This document shows positions 7,345-14,676 of a DNA stretch of 64,000 bases, one piece after another (the first letter of the stretch is position 1; every line of letters starts with the position of its first letter). The stretch comes from an uncultured Sphaerochaeta sp. Lineage in GTDB: Bacteria > Spirochaetota > Spirochaetia > Sphaerochaetales > Sphaerochaetaceae. The stretch covers positions 620,001 through 684,000 of the forward strand of contig NZ_OY781063.1 in NCBI RefSeq assembly GCF_963676285.1. The letters are read 5' to 3'. Below the pieces are notes generated by a model that was given only the letters and a program-made list of their open reading frames with translations, ran no database searches and had not been told where the DNA came from. Made by a program: the position numbers and the translations under genes.

Positions 7345-8573
7345 TTCTTGTCGCCGAAATTCTCCGGAAGGACGAAGTCACCCTTGTGATAGTTCTCATG
7401 GGCTTCCTTCTCCTGTGCTTCATTGATGTGCTCAGCGGTTGGATGCTCTCCCCTTTTGAGCTTATCCTGCTTTCGTAGATAACGCTCCAACGCTTTCTGC
7501 TTTGCCGTTTCCCGTTGATAGCTCTTACCACTGCTTATCAGGATGGCAACTGGCCTGAGACTCTTGATATTTGCACAGAGAATCTGCAACACACTGGTCA
7601 GGGGTACAGAGATAAACATCCCGGGAAGTCCCCAGATGAAGCCCCAGAGCGAAAGCGAGACAAGAATTACAAAGGGCGACAGATTGAGTTGCCCTCCTTG
7701 CAGGCGAGGGTCAATGATGTTCCCCAGGATCATCTGGGTGCTTATTGCAAGGATCGCCACATAAAAGACATTGGTCCAATCGGGAGCAAACTGGATCAAG
7801 GACATAAAGATGACAATGGTTGTCACGATCACTGATCCAATGGAAGGGATGAAGTTGAATATGAATGCCAGGACGCCCCAGAGAATGGGAAGATCGAGCC
7901 CAGTGACCACTGCAGTGAGAAAGAAGAGTGCACCGGTGCATAGGCTGATCACCACTTTCAGCAACAGGTACTTGGAGGTCTGGCGGGTAATGCGTTCAAA
8001 CATGACCGCAACTTTCATACCCTTGCTTCTAGGAATGGCTGCCAGCAACTTGGGAATCACACTCTGCCGTTCCAGCAACAGGAAAAGCACAAAAATATAG
8101 ACCAACAGCGCAACCTTGGTAATCGAGAGGAACTTGTTGCTGATGGAGGTCAGGCTGCTGATGGCAATATTCGACCAGTTCACGGGCAGTATGGATAGGA
8201 AGGAGGCACCTTCAGGGAGATCAATGAAGGAACTTGCCCTGCTGGTGAGCAGTCGGTCCAGTGAGACCACTTTCTCTACATAGAATGGTACCAGGTCAAC
8301 CAAGGTATCGACGGTGATGATGATGAACCAGCCTGTAGCAAGAAACAGGAAGAGCAATAGAGCCATAACGAAGATGACTGAGATGATTTTTGGCACATGG
8401 AGTCTATCGAGCCTACGAAGTAATGGGCTGAATAACAGATAACAGAAAAACGAAAGAACGAGGGGAATCATTACGTCTTTCGACATCTTTAGAGCAGCAA
8501 ATACTGCCAATGTTACAATGACTCCAAGGAATATTTGGATGTACTTATTTCCTGAGAACGGTTTTTCTGTCAT
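7341..8573 (-). CDS. AI-2E family transporter (PerM/TqsA-like membrane protein)
   Basis: Polytopic inner-membrane protein of 410 residues from the ATG at 8573. It has the family layout: two N-terminal helices ('VTLAVFAALKMSKDVMIPLVL'), a further helix near residue 70, a long amphipathic region, then a cluster of helices with 'FIPSIGSVI' and 'DPRLQGGQLNLSPFVI', and a basic, Lys/Glu-rich cytoplasmic tail ('KALERYLRKQDKLKRGE'). Members export autoinducer-2 or other small molecules, or act in ion exchange; the substrate cannot be told from sequence. I prefer ATG 8573 over an upstream TTG because a promoter -10 ends 6 bases before it. Co-transcribed with the glycosylase gene. Confidence 0.85.
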   Translation of the reverse strand: MTEKPFSGNKYIQIFLGVIVTLAVFAALKMSKDVMIPLVLSFFCYLLFSPLLRRLDRLHVPKIISVIFVMALLLFLFLATGWFIIITVDTLVDLVPFYVEKVVSLDRLLTSRASSFIDLPEGASFLSILPVNWSNIAISSLTSISNKFLSITKVALLVYIFVLFLLLERQSVIPKLLAAIPRSKGMKVAVMFERITRQTSKYLLLKVVISLCTGALFFLTAVVTGLDLPILWGVLAFIFNFIPSIGSVIVTTIVIFMSLIQFAPDWTNVFYVAILAISTQMILGNIIDPRLQGGQLNLSPFVILVSLSLWGFIWGLPGMFISVPLTSVLQILCANIKSLRPVAILISSGKSYQRETAKQKALERYLRKQDKLKRGEHPTAEHINEAQEKEAHENYHKGDFVLPENFGDKK

Positions 8574-8579
8574 AGGACA

Positions 8580-8608
8580 ACTATAGACTAGCTTGGAAAA
8601 ACCTGCAA
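8580..8608 (-). promoter_or_regulatory. Candidate leaderless promoter of the AI-2E/glycosylase operon
   Basis: Minus strand TTGCAG (8603-8608), 17-base spacer, TATAGT (8580-8585), then 6 bases to the ATG at 8573. It overlaps the divergent trmJ promoter, so the two cannot easily fire together. Confidence 0.6.
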
Positions 8609-8621
8609 TATCTGTTATTAC
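8593..8621 (+). promoter_or_regulatory. Candidate leaderless promoter of trmJ
   Basis: TTGGAA (8593-8598), 17-base spacer, TATTAC (8616-8621), then 7 bases to the ATG at 8629. No Shine-Dalgarno sequence precedes the gene. Confidence 0.55.
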
Positions 8622-8628
8622 TGGTTCT

Positions 8629-9372
8629 ATGGACCAACAAACCAATTTGGATAGGATTCAAATCGTACTGGTTGATACACAGGATGGAGCCAATATTGGC
8701 TCAACCTGTCGAGCCATGAAGACCATGGGCATTACCCATTTGGTCTTGGTGAGTGATCGTGAATACGATGAGAACCGTGTAAGAACGCTTGCATTACATG
8801 CCAGCGATGTCTGGGAGCAAGCGAAGCGATTCTCTTCACTCAAAGAGGCACTTTCAGGAAGTGTACTCAGTGTTGCTGCTACAAGAAGAAGGGGAAAGTT
8901 TCGTAAGCATAGCTCGCTCAACCCCACCCAATTGGCTGAGGTGGTGCAGAAAACCGGAGACGGTCTTATCTCAATCGTCTTCGGACGAGAGTCCGACGGA
9001 CTTACTGATGATGAGGTGGCAATGTGCAGTCAGGTGGTAACCATACCAACCAGCGATCAGTTTCCCTCTCTCAATCTATCTCAAGCGGTCCAAATCATCA
9101 CCTACTGCCTTTACGATACCATCAAAACATACCCTGAAGGGGCAAACCCGGTTACGCAAGGCCGTTGTGAGGAAGCAGCGCTTAAAGCGTGTGATGCACT
9201 CGATGAGATTGGGTACTTCAAACTAGGCCAGGAGAAACTCTGGACCTTCCGCTTCCTTCGCGATGTATTTGTACGCTCCGCTCTCACTGAAAGTGAAATA
9301 CAAAAGATGGAAAAGGTCTTTGTAAAATCTGCCAGGATCAAGGCCCATAAGAACAAGGAGCAAGATGACTGA
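8629..9372 (+). CDS. trmJ: tRNA (cytidine/uridine-2'-O-)-methyltransferase TrmJ
   Basis: SPOUT-class methyltransferase of 247 residues that 2'-O-methylates position 32 of tRNAs. Motif 1 'NIGSTCRAMKTMG', motif 2 'IVFGRESDGLTDDE' and motif 3 'FPSLNLSQAVQI' form the knotted SAM-binding fold, and a C-terminal helical extension with 'RDVFVRSALTESEIQ' is typical of TrmJ. The ATG at 8629 is preferred over a TTG at 8593 because the extra 12 residues are not part of the family and the promoter overlaps them. Its 3' end overlaps the next gene by 8 bases. Confidence 0.9.
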   Translation: MDQQTNLDRIQIVLVDTQDGANIGSTCRAMKTMGITHLVLVSDREYDENRVRTLALHASDVWEQAKRFSSLKEALSGSVLSVAATRRRGKFRKHSSLNPTQLAEVVQKTGDGLISIVFGRESDGLTDDEVAMCSQVVTIPTSDQFPSLNLSQAVQIITYCLYDTIKTYPEGANPVTQGRCEEAALKACDALDEIGYFKLGQEKLWTFRFLRDVFVRSALTESEIQKMEKVFVKSARIKAHKNKEQDD

Positions 9373-10162
9373 TTCCTTTTTTAACCCAATGCCTCGGGTG
9401 GTAGCCCACCGAGGGGATAGTGCACACTTCCCAGAGAACACACTCAGTGCCTTCCTGAGTGCCTGTGCATTGGGTGTTGATGTCATCGAGACCGATGTAC
9501 ATCTGAGTAAGGACGGTCAGCTTGTCATCTGGCATGATGAGACATTGGACCGCAATACTGATGGTTCCGGCCGGGTGGAGGATCATACCCTTTCTGAACT
9601 GAAAACCTACGATGCAGGATATACATTCACTCCAGACAACGGAAAAACGTTTCCCTTCAGGGGAAAAGGTGTGCAATTGTGTACATTGAGAGAGGCCTTG
9701 GAGGCGTGTCCAAACCAGCGATTCAATATTGACCTAAAAAGCAAGGATACAGCCATCGTCGACACATTCATCGAAGTGATCCACTCAGTGCAAGCCACAA
9801 AGCGAATCGTTGCTGCTTCTTTTCATCTCTCCAATCTCAAACTACTGCGGAAAAAAGCTCCTGATATTCTGACAAGTGTTACCACCCTTGAGGTGGTACC
9901 CCTTCTGGCACTCCAGAAGCTCCACTTACTCTCCGCTAAGACGAAACCCATCATCTTCCAGGTTCCCACCCGTCAGTGGGGCATCGAGGTGATCACTCCC
10001 TCTTTTGTAAAAACCATGCATAACAGGGGAAGCATCATCCAAGTCTGGACCATCAATGATGAAGCTGAAATGAAGCGTCTCTACCAGATGGGGGTAGATT
10101 CAGTAATGACCGACAAACCGGCTTTAGCCATCAAAGTTGCTAGAGAGCTGGGACTACGATAA
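9365..10162 (+). CDS. Glycerophosphodiester phosphodiesterase
   Basis: Cytoplasmic GDPD-family enzyme (no signal peptide), 265 residues, hydrolysing glycerophosphodiesters from phospholipid turnover to glycerol 3-phosphate and an alcohol. The catalytic core is visible: 'VAHRGDSAHFPENTLSAF' at the N-terminus, 'VIETDVHLSKDG' and 'IWHDETLDRNTDGSG', containing the HR(G), ExD and HD residues. The C-terminus holds 'IQVWTINDEAEMKRL' and 'GVDSVMTDKP', also conserved. Translationally coupled to trmJ. Confidence 0.92.
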   Translation: MTDSFFNPMPRVVAHRGDSAHFPENTLSAFLSACALGVDVIETDVHLSKDGQLVIWHDETLDRNTDGSGRVEDHTLSELKTYDAGYTFTPDNGKTFPFRGKGVQLCTLREALEACPNQRFNIDLKSKDTAIVDTFIEVIHSVQATKRIVAASFHLSNLKLLRKKAPDILTSVTTLEVVPLLALQKLHLLSAKTKPIIFQVPTRQWGIEVITPSFVKTMHNRGSIIQVWTINDEAEMKRLYQMGVDSVMTDKPALAIKVARELGLR

Positions 10163-10196
10163 GCAAGCAAAAAACAACAATAAAGAGAGGTATCTT

Positions 10197-11306
10197 TTGG
10201 AAGCTTCCAAAGTCTACTACACAAACTTACGCTGCGATAATGGGGACTCCCGCTTACATAAGCTCACCAGGCTGATCAAGCGGGCAGGAATTGAGACCAT
10301 CGACTTCAAGAACAAGTTTACTGCCATCAAGATCCATTTCGGTGAACCGGGCAATTTGGCTTTTCTGAGACCAAACTATGCCGCCACGGTCGTTGATTTG
10401 GTCAAGGAGTTGGGAGGAAGGCCATTCCTTACCGATTGCAACACTCTCTATGTCGGGGGAAGAAAGCATGCACTCGATCACATGGAGAGTGCCTACAAGA
10501 ACGGTTTTATGCCCTATGCTACCGGGTGTCATATCATCATTGGTGATGGACTGAAGGGAACAGATGAGACATTGGTCCCCGTTCCTGGAGGGGAGTATGT
10601 CAAGGAAGCGAAGGTAGGACGCGCATTGATGGATGCTGATATCCTTATCAGCCTCGCCCACTTCAAGGGTCATGAGGCCACCGGTTTTGGTGGTGCCCTC
10701 AAGAATATCGGAATGGGTGGAGGTTCCCGTGCCGGGAAGATGGAGATGCACTGCGATGGAAAACCACAGGTTGACCAGAGTCTATGCATCGGTTGTGGTG
10801 CCTGTATCGATATCTGTGCCCACGATGCCCCGCACATCACCGATGGCCTTTCTTGGATAGATCAGGACAAGTGTGTTGGTTGTGGACGCTGTATAGCGGT
10901 CTGCCCCACTGATGCAATCTCAAACAATGACAGTAGCTCCAACGACAAGCTGAACTGCAAGATTGCTGAGTACACCCATGCAATCTGTCATGGAAGACCA
11001 ACTTTTCATATCAACATTGTCATTGAAGTCTCACCGAATTGTGACTGCCATGGAGAAAATGATCTGGCCATTGTACCGGATGTAGGATTTTTCGCATCCT
11101 TTGACCCTATTGCCTTGGACAAGGCCTGTGCGGATGCAGTGAACAAGCAACCGTTCATTCCTTCCTCTGCCCTTGGAGAGAGAGAACACTGCCATCATGA
11201 CCATTTCACTGACACCCACCCTACCACAAGCTGGAAAGTGGCCCTGGAGCATGGGGAGAAACTGGGATTGGGAACGATGGAGTATGAACTACTTGAGGTA
11301 AAGTAA
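10197..11306 (+). CDS. DUF362 protein with two [4Fe-4S] ferredoxin motifs
   Basis: Iron-sulfur protein of 369 residues. An N-terminal DUF362 domain ('AIKIHFGEPGN', 'PFLTDCNTLYVG', 'GHEATGFGGALKNIGMG') is followed by two ferredoxin-type clusters at about residues 195-250: 'CIGCGACIDICAHDAP' and 'CVGCGRCIAVCPTDAI'. The family is widespread in anaerobes; its reaction is not established. I use the TTG at 10197, which has AGAGAGGT just upstream; an earlier ATG at 10137 lies inside the preceding gene and lacks a ribosome site. It ends the trmJ-GDPD operon and is followed by a good terminator. Confidence 0.85.
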   Translation: MEASKVYYTNLRCDNGDSRLHKLTRLIKRAGIETIDFKNKFTAIKIHFGEPGNLAFLRPNYAATVVDLVKELGGRPFLTDCNTLYVGGRKHALDHMESAYKNGFMPYATGCHIIIGDGLKGTDETLVPVPGGEYVKEAKVGRALMDADILISLAHFKGHEATGFGGALKNIGMGGGSRAGKMEMHCDGKPQVDQSLCIGCGACIDICAHDAPHITDGLSWIDQDKCVGCGRCIAVCPTDAISNNDSSSNDKLNCKIAEYTHAICHGRPTFHINIVIEVSPNCDCHGENDLAIVPDVGFFASFDPIALDKACADAVNKQPFIPSSALGEREHCHHDHFTDTHPTTSWKVALEHGEKLGLGTMEYELLEVK

Positions 11307-11329
11307 CTACATAAAGAAGCTAGGAATTT

Positions 11330-11360
11330 CAGGCTGAGTCAATCTCTCAGCCTGTTTTTT
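11330..11360 (+). terminator. Intrinsic terminator after the DUF362 gene
   Basis: Perfect 9-base stem CAGGCTGAG / CTCAGCCTG with a 7-base loop, followed by six T residues. Confidence 0.88.
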
Positions 11361-11479
11361 GTATTAAACCACTCCATACCGACAGGATTTTTGTTCTTCC
11401 GGCCTATTTCTTCCTTGCGTGTACGATATTGCTGTTCTACGATGCATATAACGCAACATACTTCAAAAGGAGGAGATAG

Positions 11480-12103
11480 ATGCGGAAAATATTGGTAATA
11501 GGGTGTGCGCTTCTGGTACTAACCACCCTGCCTCTTATGGCAGGTATCAACAAGGGAACAGTTGCTGGATATATTGAGGCAGCATCAATTACCGTACAAG
11601 ATGGGACAGAAGAGGATATCCAGAGTAAAGTCATAGGCTTGATGGTAAAAGGATCTAGTTACACCAATCCTGCAAGTCCCTTTGGGTTTGCCTATGATAT
11701 CAGGGTCGGAAAAACAACAGAATATTCGGTAAATGAAGTGAAAAAAGATGTATCCGAAAGCCCTCTCAATTGGGATATTGGAATTTACGCTACGTTCCAA
11801 GAGGATGTCTCGTACTCTACTTTCATTGAAGCTGGAGCTGGATTCCAATTTGGCAGCCAAACAGAAACTTGGGTGATAAGCGGGTCAACGTTCACCTATG
11901 AGTTTTTCTCAGCCTATGTTGCCGGGTACTTGGAACTCAATTATGCACTCACTGCTACAACTTTCTTGAGTGCTGGGGCAAAAGCTCTTGTTCCCCTTGG
12001 AGGTACAAAAACTTATACACTTGATTCAAGCTCTTGGGAGTATGATATTGAGATGAGCGGCTTCGCGCTTGCTCCCTATGTAGGAATCTCGTTAGCTTAC
12101 TGA
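11480..12103 (+). CDS. Secreted or outer-membrane beta-barrel-like protein, function unknown
   Basis: A 207-residue protein with a clear signal peptide (MRKILVIGCALLVLTTLPLMA, cleavage likely after 'LMA'). The mature part alternates polar and hydrophobic residues, is rich in Tyr, Ser, Thr and Gly, and ends 'APYVGISLAY' with an aromatic C-terminus, all typical of a small outer-membrane barrel. I recognise no family. The ribosome site AAAGGAGGAG is strong. Monocistronic: a terminator precedes it and another follows. Confidence 0.72.
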   Translation: MRKILVIGCALLVLTTLPLMAGINKGTVAGYIEAASITVQDGTEEDIQSKVIGLMVKGSSYTNPASPFGFAYDIRVGKTTEYSVNEVKKDVSESPLNWDIGIYATFQEDVSYSTFIEAGAGFQFGSQTETWVISGSTFTYEFFSAYVAGYLELNYALTATTFLSAGAKALVPLGGTKTYTLDSSSWEYDIEMSGFALAPYVGISLAY

Positions 12104-12120
12104 TTAGGAAACACTGTAAC

Positions 12121-12156
12121 ACAGGCCCGATACCTTTATGGTTTCGGGCCTGTTTT
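12121..12156. terminator. Probable bidirectional terminator between convergent genes
   Basis: Stem ACAGGCCCGA / TCGGGCCTGT around a 13-base loop, with T residues on the plus side; it lies between the barrel gene and the convergent nagB. Confidence 0.7.
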
Positions 12157-12176
12157 CTTGGTTCACTCGATCTTGG

Positions 12177-12989
12177 TTACGAGAGCATATTCTCTACTGA
12201 AAGATTATCTCCCTCAATATCCTTGAAGTATTTGTAGGTATTCAGCTTCAATTCACCACAGGCTGCTTCATCACAAACGAGTACTGCCTTCGGGTGTAGT
12301 TGGAGAGCACTACAGGTCCAGTTCTGACTTACCCCACCCTCGATGGTTGCCTGCAAGGCACGTGCCTTTGCATGGCCGTTTACCAGGATGATGACTTCCT
12401 TGCTGTCTGTTACGGTCTTCACTCCAACGGTAAGAGCTTGGGATGGTACCTTGTTCATATCGTTGTCGAAGAACCGGCTGTTCATCACCTTGGTATCGTA
12501 GGTGAGTGATTTGACCCTAGTCTTGCTGGAGAGGGAAGAGAATGGCTCGTTGAATGCAATATGGCCATCAGAACCTATGCCACCCAGAAAAAGCTCAATC
12601 CCACCGAATGCAGCAATTGCATCCTCGTAGGCAGCACACTCCGCATCCAGATCTTTTGCATTTCCGTCGAGGATGTGAACATTCTCTTTCTTGATGTCGA
12701 TATGGTTGAAGAAGTTTTTCCACATGAACGTGTAGTAGCTCTGCTCATGGTCTTTTGGAAGACCAACATATTCGTCCATGTTGAAGGTGACGACGTTGGC
12801 AAATGAGACATACCCTTCCCTATTCAACCTGATCAACTCAGCATAGGTTCCAAGCGGCGAAGATCCGGTTGGTAGTCCCAGTACAAAAGGACGGTTCTCA
12901 TTTGGTTCGAACTCCCTGATTCTGCTTGCTATATACCGAGCAGCCCAGAGAGAAAGATTCTCATAATCGTTTTGGATGATGACTCGCAT
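12177..12989 (-). CDS. nagB: Glucosamine-6-phosphate deaminase
   Basis: Converts glucosamine 6-phosphate to fructose 6-phosphate and ammonia, the entry of amino sugars into glycolysis. At 270 residues it has normal length. Family motifs: '[16 protein letters not shown]', '[12 protein letters not shown]' (catalytic Asp region), '[15 protein letters not shown]' and the closing-lid region '[13 protein letters not shown]'. Ribosome site AAGGAGAG. It follows mnmA by 52 bases on the same strand and may be read from the same transcript; no other nag genes are nearby. Confidence 0.95.
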   Translation of the reverse strand: MRVIIQNDYENLSLWAARYIASRIREFEPNENRPFVLGLPTGSSPLGTYAELIRLNREGYVSFANVVTFNMDEYVGLPKDHEQSYYTFMWKNFFNHIDIKKENVHILDGNAKDLDAECAAYEDAIAAFGGIELFLGGIGSDGHIAFNEPFSSLSSKTRVKSLTYDTKVMNSRFFDNDMNKVPSQALTVGVKTVTDSKEVIILVNGHAKARALQATIEGGVSQNWTCSALQLHPKAVLVCDEAACGELKLNTYKYFKDIEGDNLSVENMLS

Positions 12990-13041
12990 TGTGCTCTCCT
13001 TGTCACTCCATCATAAACGGAAAGACAGTATGAGACAACTA

Positions 13042-14112
13042 TCAGAAGGCTTCCTTGATGATTCCCCCGGCGAGGATTCTCTCCCCTTCATAGAGAACCA
13101 GTGATTGCCCAACGGTTGCAGCCTTTACAGAGTCCGAGAACACAGCAGTAATGGTTCCATCATCATTCATATGAGCTCTGGCTTCTGTGGGGTACCCAGT
13201 GGAGCGGATCTTTGCCTGCACCTCCACTTCTCCTTCCAAGGAAGACCTGCTGCTCCACACAACGTCATCAGCTGTCACAGTACTCTGCAGAGTCTCCTCT
13301 ACATAGCCGACTACCACTTCATTTTTTTGTGCGTCAAGTTGTAATACGTAGAGAGGTCGTTCTGCTGCTATACCCAACCCCTTTCTCTGCCCAATGGTAT
13401 AGTGCCAGATCCCGTCATGGGTTCCAAGAATCTTTCCATCCTGGGTGACGATATTTCCCCGCTTGTTCTCCACTTCCAGAAGATCAGTATAATCCCCGTC
13501 ATAGAAATCTTGACTCTCTTCCTGGTAGACCTTATGGAATCCTTGCTCCACATCAATAGAGCGGGCTTCTTCCTTGGTCATGGAACCGAGGGGAAACAAG
13601 GTAGCGGCAAGTTGAGCTTGGCTGAGACGATAGAGGAAGTAAGACTGGTCTTTCTTTAGATCGACAGCCCTGGTTATCGCATAGCGACCGTTTTCCTCGG
13701 TAATACGGGCATAGTGCCCGGTGGCAAACTTGTCAAAGACAAGGCCGCTTTCCTTGGCATAATCAACCATGGCTCCGAACTTGATCTTAGCATTGCACCA
13801 GACACAGGGGTTCGGTGTACGCCCATCCATGTATTCGTCTTTGAAGTTTGCAAGCACCACTTCCTCAAATTGATCACTCAACTCAAGCACATGATGATCT
13901 ATACTGATCTTCTCACAGATTCGCTTGATAGCCTTGATATCCTCGCTCTTGTCGGGAGCAAAACAACTGGTTGAACCGATGGGACGAGCCAAATGGGCAC
14001 GTTTATTCCAGATGGTCATGGTGACCCCTGTAACCTCATGTCCCTGCTGCTTCAGCAGATATGCTGCAACGGAAGAATCTATTCCTCCACTCATTCCTAC
14101 CAGTACCTTCAT
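13042..14112 (-). CDS. mnmA: tRNA-specific 2-thiouridylase MnmA (atypical cysteine pattern)
   Basis: Thiolates U34 of Lys, Glu and Gln tRNAs. The 356-residue protein has the ATP-binding P-loop 'VGMSGGIDSSVAAYLL', the catalytic region 'RTPNPCVWCNAKIKFG', 'FATGHYARI' and 'HYTIGQRKGLGI'. In E. coli MnmA the second catalytic cysteine is in an 'ICF' motif; here the aligned stretch reads 'EESQDFYDGDYTDLL' and has no cysteine. Instead the first site is CxxC, and two more cysteines occur near residues 50-70 ('TSCFAPDKSEDI', 'RICEK'). This looks like a known sequence subgroup rather than an error. Start 14112 has GGAGGGACG upstream. Its promoter appears to lie within the terminator of the upstream tRNA-Asp. 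Confidence 0.9.
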   Translation of the reverse strand: MKVLVGMSGGIDSSVAAYLLKQQGHEVTGVTMTIWNKRAHLARPIGSTSCFAPDKSEDIKAIKRICEKISIDHHVLELSDQFEEVVLANFKDEYMDGRTPNPCVWCNAKIKFGAMVDYAKESGLVFDKFATGHYARITEENGRYAITRAVDLKKDQSYFLYRLSQAQLAATLFPLGSMTKEEARSIDVEQGFHKVYQEESQDFYDGDYTDLLEVENKRGNIVTQDGKILGTHDGIWHYTIGQRKGLGIAAERPLYVLQLDAQKNEVVVGYVEETLQSTVTADDVVWSSRSSLEGEVEVQAKIRSTGYPTEARAHMNDDGTITAVFSDSVKAATVGQSLVLYEGERILAGGIIKEAF

Positions 14113-14139
14113 CGTCCCTCCGAAATTCAATCAAACCAT

Positions 14140-14169
14140 ATAATAGAACGAAACCGCCCTGGAATCCAA
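14140..14169 (-). promoter_or_regulatory. Candidate mnmA promoter
   Basis: Minus strand TTGGAT (14164-14169), 18-base spacer, TATTAT (14140-14145). The -35 and spacer overlap the tRNA-Asp terminator hairpin at 14150-14180. Confidence 0.5.
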
Positions 14170-14180
14170 GGCGGTTTCTT
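14150..14180 (-). terminator. Terminator-like hairpin after tRNA-Asp copy 1
   Basis: Nine-base stem GAAACCGCC / GGCGGTTTC with a 12-base loop, just downstream of the tRNA; the T-tract is poor, so read-through into mnmA is possible. Confidence 0.6.
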
Positions 14181-14184
14181 CAAG

Positions 14185-14258
14185 CGAGAGTGACGGGACT
14201 CGAACCCGCGATCTACGGCGTGACAGGCCGTCGCGATAACCAGCTTCGCTACACCCTC
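14185..14258 (-). tRNA. tRNA-Asp(GTC), copy 1
   Basis: Minus-strand cloverleaf: acceptor stem GAGGGTG / CACTCTC with discriminator G, anticodon loop CTGTCAC giving anticodon GTC, and T-arm 'GGGTTCGAGTCCC'. CCA is not encoded. Confidence 0.96.
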
Positions 14259-14270
14259 ATAGCAAGAGTG

Positions 14271-14299
14271 AAACTACACTATCCCAGTATTTTTGTCAA
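14271..14299 (-). promoter_or_regulatory. Promoter of tRNA-Asp copy 1
   Basis: TTGACA (14294-14299), 17-base spacer, TAGTTT (14271-14276), 12 bases before the tRNA 5' end. The same hexamers and spacing precede copy 2. Confidence 0.75.
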
Positions 14300-14367
14300 C
14301 ATAGCCAAAAAACTTTTTTCCATTTTTCGCTAAAATCATCGAGAATTGTGTAGTCTTCTTCTGAAGC

Positions 14368-14411
14368 AAAAAAGAATCCTTCGCTCACCAGAGATGAACA
14401 AAGGATTCTTG
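14368..14411 (-). terminator. Terminator after tRNA-Asp copy 2
   Basis: Ten-base stem AAGAATCCTT / AAGGATTCTT followed on the minus strand by six T residues. Confidence 0.8.
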
Positions 14412-14415
14412 CTAG

Positions 14416-14489
14416 CGAGAGTGACGGGACTCGAACCCGCGATCTACGGCGTGACAGGCCGTCGCGATAACCAGCTTCGCTACACCCTC
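14416..14489 (-). tRNA. tRNA-Asp(GTC), copy 2
   Basis: Identical over its full length to copy 1, 157 bases upstream of it, with its own promoter and terminator. Anticodon GTC, discriminator G, CCA not encoded. Confidence 0.96.
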
Positions 14490-14504
14490 AAAAAGCACTC
14501 TTGG

Positions 14505-14533
14505 AAACTACACGATAGAAAGGCTTTTGTCAA
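14505..14533 (-). promoter_or_regulatory. Promoter of tRNA-Asp copy 2
   Basis: TTGACA (14528-14533), 17-base spacer, TAGTTT (14505-14510). The -35 touches the first unit of the tandem repeat array. Confidence 0.75.
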
Positions 14534-14640
14534 CATGCTCCGCTGTTGCCAATGAAGAAACATGCTCCGCTGTTGCCAATGAAGAAACATGCTCCGCTGT
14601 TACCAATGAAGAAACATGCTCCGCTGTTGCCAATGAAGAA
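14533..14640. repeat. Four tandem copies of a 27-bp unit
   Basis: Units start at 14533, 14560, 14587 and 14614; each begins ACATGCTCCGCTGTTGCC and ends AATGAAGAA. Only one base differs in four copies (G to A in the third). The array fills the gap between the tRNA-Asp promoter and the PAP2 gene. Because 27 is a multiple of three, the array reads as open frame and artificially extends the PAP2 gene with nine-residue repeats, but there is no ribosome site before it. Confidence 0.95.
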
Positions 14641-14676
14641 ACCCTTGCGTATACTTCCCGCAAGGAGAAGATACCC

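Noticed and set aside
14533..14640. CRISPR array
   Set aside because: The 27-bp units are directly adjacent with no spacers and no cas genes are present.
14527..14676. N-terminal extension of the PAP2 protein made of nine-residue repeats
   Set aside because: It would start at a TTG without a ribosome site inside the tRNA-Asp promoter, while ATG 14677 has an ideal AAGGAGAAG. The repeat length being divisible by three explains the open frame.
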